Below, piece by piece: positions 60,075 to 64,000 of a stretch of DNA of 64,000 nt (the stretch's first letter is position 1; each line of letters starts with the position of its first letter). Source of the DNA: a virus. Below the pieces are notes generated by a model. That model saw only the letters and a list, made by a program, of their open reading frames with translations, had not been told where the DNA came from and made no database searches. The stretch covers positions 188,001 to 252,000 of the IMG/VR virus record IMGVR_UViG_3300045970_000794. One strand, 5' to 3'. Position numbers and translations under genes: made by a program.

Positions 60075-62144
60075 CTATATTTCTCTTAACTTTTTATTAA
60101 TATCCTCAATCATATTGTTGATATTATCATTAATCTTTAGGTTTTTATCCGAAATCTTAGTAGTATGTTCACGAATTAATTTATCTTCTGGCACTTGTGA
60201 ATTGATTAATCGGTCCATATACATCGATTGATACTTTGATGTTTTAGCATCTAATTTTTCACTAAGCAATTTTTTTTGCTCAGCTAATAATTTTTCAGCA
60301 TTCTTTAATAATATTCTGTTAGATTCACCAAATGCTGGGACTTCAGTATCTTCAGCACCAGCTTCACCGCCAGCTTCTGTATCAGCACCAAATTCAGTTT
60401 CTGCACCAGCTTCACCACCAGTATCTTCACCACCTTCAACAGGGGTTTCATCACCGAATCCACCACCCCCGAAGCCGCCTCCACCGCCGCCTCCACTAGC
60501 ACCAGCATCACCACCAGCTTCTTCACCACCACCAACATCTTCACCAGCAGCAATTTTTTCTAAAGCTTTAGGGTCACCATAAATGTTGTCAACTTTATCA
60601 AAGAAACCAGTTTGTTTAATAATAGAAGCTGTTTTAGCAAGTTCAGCAGCCGCAGCTTTTTCAATCCTTTGCTCAAGTAAATCTTGTTTAATTTCTTCAT
60701 CACTAAATCCTAGGATTTCTTTTTTAGCTTTTGTCATTGACATTGCTTGGAAACCATTACCAGAATCACCAACTGCATCTCTATATAACGTGATTTTTTG
60801 TTGTAAATGTTCAATTTTCAACATCTCAGCTTGAGTTGATGGGTTATTAAGTGTTAGAATGAAATTATCCAATTCATCATCAAAACCTAAAATGTATAAA
60901 TGTATGATGGCAATTTTATTTAATTCCATCAATATAGCTTGTTGTATACGGTTAATTGTTCTAGAGAAACGAATATCCATCAATGCTAAATTTTTACCTT
61001 CACCAATAGCAGCATCAAAACCTAAAAATGGTTTTGGAATACGTAAAGCGGTAAATAATTTATTCTGTAAATATTCAATATCAGCAATTTCAGATAAGTT
61101 TGATGCACCTGGTAACGTATCAATTGGGCTTGGTGCGTTTTCATCACGAACTGGAACGAAAATATCTTGGTCTTGCCCTAGTTGATTATACCTTAAATCG
61201 ATTTGCCCTGTTGCTGAATCAACAACTGGTAAACGTTTGAATCTACTTGCAATCTCATTAACATAAGCTGCAACATCATTATCATCAATGTTACCAACAT
61301 ATATCTTATAAATTCTACGTTCTGGAGCTCTAGTAACACGATAAATTAACATCGCATCTTCCGATAACAATAATTGTTTCCAGATTCTACGAGCTTTTTC
61401 AAGTACTGATGTACCATATGGTAATTTTCTATCATCACCTAATAATCTGAAATGCGCTATTTGCCATGAATTGAATTCAACATCTTTGGTTTTCCAATAA
61501 AACTTAATCTTATTATCATACTCAGTTTTAGTACTATCAGAACCCATTACACGACTTCTAGCCAATAACATGTTATATAAATCACCTTCTCTACGTTCCA
61601 TTTCGAAATTAGGCATTTGTCTAGCACCAATAACGCCACCTTTTTCATCAACATTTAAAAACACAAAGTTATCACCATATTTACAAAGATTTCTAGCCCA
61701 TGCTGGTAAATTAGTATGACAATCTAAACGATTGAAGAATAAATCTTCCAATATTGTTTTAACTCTACTACTTTCAGAATAAATGTTTAGAATTTTACCT
61801 TTATCATTAGGTGTTGTTGATTCTTCCATCATAATATCCAATGCGGCCGCAATTTCTGGAAAAAATTCCATAGATTCAAAGTCACTATAAGAACCAATTC
61901 TAGTTACTTCATAATGAATTGATTGTTGATACATTTCTCCATCAACTTTTTGCCATAATTGGCTAAGATAACGATTTTGTTGTGCTTGTGTCTTAGCTAC
62001 ATCATATTCTTGTTTGGATGAAGTTTTTATAATTTCATCACGCCCAATACTATAACGATTAGTTTTTTCTTGAGGAACTTTAACACCTTCTGGACCAAAT
62101 ACTTTATTTAATCGTTGAAATACAGTTAATTTTTTTTCTGCCAT
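60075..62144 (-). CDS. gp20: Portal protein (T4 gp20-like)
   Basis: Builds the portal ring through which DNA enters the head. The 689-residue protein has SIHYEVTRIGSYSDFE, FFPEIAAALDIMMEES, NLPAWARNLCKYGDNF, LLLSEDAMLIYRVTRAPERR, TLPGASNLSEIADIEY and TALRIPKPFLGF, all diagnostic for gp20. A Gly/Glu/Ala-rich, apparently disordered segment follows (about residues 530-615, with GGGEEAGG and GGGGGGGFGGGG), unlike typical gp20 proteins. The C-terminal helix resumes with NRILLKNAEKLLAEQKKLL. Transcribed toward the head gene cluster. Confidence 0.95.
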   Translation of the reverse strand: MAEKKLTVFQRLNKVFGPEGVKVPQEKTNRYSIGRDEIIKTSSKQEYDVAKTQAQQNRYLSQLWQKVDGEMYQQSIHYEVTRIGSYSDFESMEFFPEIAAALDIMMEESTTPNDKGKILNIYSESSRVKTILEDLFFNRLDCHTNLPAWARNLCKYGDNFVFLNVDEKGGVIGARQMPNFEMERREGDLYNMLLARSRVMGSDSTKTEYDNKIKFYWKTKDVEFNSWQIAHFRLLGDDRKLPYGTSVLEKARRIWKQLLLSEDAMLIYRVTRAPERRIYKIYVGNIDDNDVAAYVNEIASRFKRLPVVDSATGQIDLRYNQLGQDQDIFVPVRDENAPSPIDTLPGASNLSEIADIEYLQNKLFTALRIPKPFLGFDAAIGEGKNLALMDIRFSRTINRIQQAILMELNKIAIIHLYILGFDDELDNFILTLNNPSTQAEMLKIEHLQQKITLYRDAVGDSGNGFQAMSMTKAKKEILGFSDEEIKQDLLEQRIEKAAAAELAKTASIIKQTGFFDKVDNIYGDPKALEKIAAGEDVGGGEEAGGDAGASGGGGGGGFGGGGFGDETPVEGGEDTGGEAGAETEFGADTEAGGEAGAEDTEVPAFGESNRILLKNAEKLLAEQKKLLSEKLDAKTSKYQSMYMDRLINSQVPEDKLIREHTTKISDKNLKINDNINNMIEDINKKLREI

Positions 62145-62190
62145 AATATCTTTTTTATTAATTATAATCTTTTTTTAAATAAAATAAAGA

Positions 62191-62436
62191 CTATTTTACG
62201 TAATCACATGCAACATATGCTGACCTGTGTGTTATCACACCAACCAAATATGTATTATACACATAACTATTTGTATTATCATCACCTTGTGAATATGCTG
62301 TCGCATCACAACCTGTTTTAGGCCTTACATGACCAGTTGTTTTAGCACTTTTATCACTATCACTTGGTTGCCATTGGTAAACATACCCACGAGTAGGGGT
62401 CCTACCAAATATTTTTTTACTCTTATCTAACGCCAT
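62191..62436 (-). CDS. Small protein between terminase and portal
   Basis: An 81-residue protein: MALDKSKKIFGRTPTRGYVY, then a Gly/Thr/Asn-rich middle (KTTGHVRPKTGCDATAY) and a hydrophobic end (YLVGVITHRSAYVACDYVK). No family is recognised. The start is preceded at 12 nt by a late motif, which supports it as a real gene. A role in the head or neck is possible from its location. Confidence 0.6.
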   Translation of the reverse strand: MALDKSKKIFGRTPTRGYVYQWQPSDSDKSAKTTGHVRPKTGCDATAYSQGDDNTNSYVYNTYLVGVITHRSAYVACDYVK

Positions 62437-62448
62437 ATTAATATTATT

Positions 62449-62460
62449 TAATATAAATAT
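62449..62460 (-). promoter_or_regulatory. Late-promoter-like motif ATATTTATATTA
   Basis: Ends 12 nt before the ATG at 62436. It overlaps the last base of the terminase stop codon. Confidence 0.6.
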
Positions 62461-64000
62461 TATCTCATACCACTAAATAACCATAAGTAATCACCTTTAG
62501 GGTCTTGCATATTCTTAGATACGATTGGTGTGAACTTAGGTTTATTCATTGGCGTTTTGCTACCTTTTGGAACAAAACCAGTATTATATTCATCAGTAGT
62601 ATTTTTACCACCATTAACAACCCAGCTTTTTAGCATCGCCTTAGCTTGATTCTGGACTTTTTCTAAATTTTTAAATGAATGTTCTAACACCCATAATGCC
62701 ATACCTAATGCCATTAATAAATCATCGTGATGACCTTTCATATGGTCTGGCCTACCGTCACGATAAACAAATGTTTTCATTTCGGATGTTAATCTGATTG
62801 AACGTATTTTAACTAAATTCTGTCGGATGCTTTGTTCCAAATGCCCGATTAATGGTAAACGTATTGAATTTACTACTAAACCTGGTTTCTTATCATCATC
62901 CATCACGTGTTTAGCCAAATCTTTTTGGTCTAATAATTTATTACGTTCACTATAATGGATATTTTTATATTTCACTTCAATCAACTTCAATACTGTTGAC
63001 ACACCCCAACCACCAGTAACGTCAACTACTACATATGCATTATACAATAACCCATACTCTTCAACTATTTTTGCTAATAAATCTGGTGGGACTTTACCAC
63101 GATATTCAGCTACTTCTTCCATTGTCGTAAAATCGATAATAACAAAAGTTGAAAAATCGTCACCACCACCACTGGATACGTCAACACCCATTATGTAACG
63201 ATGACCTTCAATTGGTTTTTCCCAAATCCAAATTTCTTTTTTAATACCAGATAGATATTGTGGTTCTTTGCAATTATTTTTAACGTGGAATTCAATAAAT
63301 TCATCATCAATAACCTGACCCCCAGAACCTAGAAATGATACATCTAATTCTTGAGCAATCATTCGTTTATCACCATTCATACCACGACACATTGCTTCGT
63401 ACCATGAAGAAGTTGGTTTATAACCCGTATCTAATTTACTTTTATAGCTTTCAAATGTGAATTCCATTTCAGTGATTACTTCCTCACCTTTTAACCATTT
63501 TAAATCAATATTATAACGGTTATCTTCATACCACTTCATTTCAACAACATTAAAGTCATTATCACCTTTTAGCGAACCATCATATGATTTCCAATACAAT
63601 TCATCGTAACCATTTGGTGTTGAAATTAATGTTGCTTTACCCCCAGTACCTAGCGATGTTAGTGCGGCTCCGAATACTTCATCACCATTATCAATAAACG
63701 CAGCTTCATCCATAACAAGATATGTAGGAGTAAAACCCCTCAACGCATCTTTAGATGTTGCAACCGCTTTGATTTCACATTTATTTGGTAACATTAATTT
63801 TCTATTGGAATCAACTAAGAATATTGATTTTGCTTCTTTTTCAGCATCACCATAATAATCTTCACCCCAAACCCATCTAGGTAATTGTAATAGAAAATCT
63901 TTAATTTTGGCCAAAAATTCTTCGGCCATATCTCTTTTATTTGCTAATATAAGTATTTTTTCTGGACTTTCATCACTAGCAAAACCAACTTTTATCGCTA
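62460..64000 (-). CDS. gp17: Terminase large subunit (gp17-like), partial at the window end
   Basis: Motor ATPase and nuclease that packages DNA. The frame is open from the window end; its N-terminus with the Walker A motif lies outside, so the ATG at 63929 is probably not the start. Visible: ILANKRDMAEEFLAKI, a region like the gp17 motor domain; the Walker B VMDEAAFI; the coupling region STPNGYDELYWKS; and the nuclease part with MGVDVSSGGGDDFS (metal Asp), YVVVDVTGGWG and GHHDDLLMALGMAL. These match the gp17 C-terminal nuclease domain. Confidence 0.93.
   Translation of the reverse strand, partial: AIKVGFASDESPEKILILANKRDMAEEFLAKIKDFLLQLPRWVWGEDYYGDAEKEAKSIFLVDSNRKLMLPNKCEIKAVATSKDALRGFTPTYLVMDEAAFIDNGDEVFGAALTSLGTGGKATLISTPNGYDELYWKSYDGSLKGDNDFNVVEMKWYEDNRYNIDLKWLKGEEVITEMEFTFESYKSKLDTGYKPTSSWYEAMCRGMNGDKRMIAQELDVSFLGSGGQVIDDEFIEFHVKNNCKEPQYLSGIKKEIWIWEKPIEGHRYIMGVDVSSGGGDDFSTFVIIDFTTMEEVAEYRGKVPPDLLAKIVEEYGLLYNAYVVVDVTGGWGVSTVLKLIEVKYKNIHYSERNKLLDQKDLAKHVMDDDKKPGLVVNSIRLPLIGHLEQSIRQNLVKIRSIRLTSEMKTFVYRDGRPDHMKGHHDDLLMALGMALWVLEHSFKNLEKVQNQAKAMLKSWVVNGGKNTTDEYNTGFVPKGSKTPMNKPKFTPIVSKNMQDPKGDYLWLFSGMR

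Noticed and set aside
1-64000. tRNA genes
   Set aside because: I saw no segment with a convincing cloverleaf and TTCGA-type loop; a tRNA scan of the sequence would settle it.

Overview
The window is a piece of a large, strongly AT-rich tailed-phage genome with a T4-like (myovirus) virion module. The visible hallmarks are a terminase large subunit (gp17), portal (gp20), prohead protease (gp21), scaffold (gp22-like), major capsid protein (gp23), family B DNA polymerase (gp43) and a gp55-like late sigma factor. The host is probably a member of the Bacteroidetes (inference). Several promoters fit the TTG-N19/20-TAnnTTTG pattern of that phylum, start codons lack Shine-Dalgarno sequences and sit in A/T-rich contexts such as AATATG, and the fibre and glycan genes resemble those of Flavobacterium-type phages. 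Both ends of the window cut through genes.

Layout. 1-5.3 kb (minus): the 5' part of a zinc-ribbon/VSR-type homing endonuclease and DNA polymerase carrying a LAGLIDADG intein in motif C. 5.4-6.8 kb (plus): a ribbon-helix-helix protein fused to a prohead-protease-like domain behind a perfect 27-bp palindrome, then an HNH endonuclease. 6.8-19.8 kb (minus): tail-fibre and adhesin genes, three with long YadA-head-like SHAEG repeats and one with an S74 chaperone, interrupted by an HNH endonuclease. 19.9-22.6 kb (plus): unassigned, probably late genes. 22.7-41.9 kb (plus, one small minus gene): nine glycosyltransferase genes, sugar-nucleotide enzymes and methyltransferases, mixed with dUTPase, an HD-domain protein, a GIY-YIG endonuclease and a gene with a possible -1 frameshift. 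41.9-51 kb (plus): late sigma factor, possible small terminase, baseplate spike-like and other structural genes, then small accessory genes. 51-64 kb (minus): a secreted protein, two homing endonucleases beside gp23, then gp23, scaffold, gp21, gp20 and gp17.

Regulation. Fourteen copies of an ATATTTATAATA-like motif lie just upstream of genes, all in the direction of transcription. Most end 9-13 nt before the start codon. They are good candidates for the late promoter read by the gp55-like sigma encoded here. Host-type promoters serve other genes. Seven homing-endonuclease genes or domains of four classes sit beside or inside core genes. The most informative case is gp23: a 23-codon copy of its 3' end, identical in protein but different at synonymous sites, has been left on the far side of an endonuclease pair.
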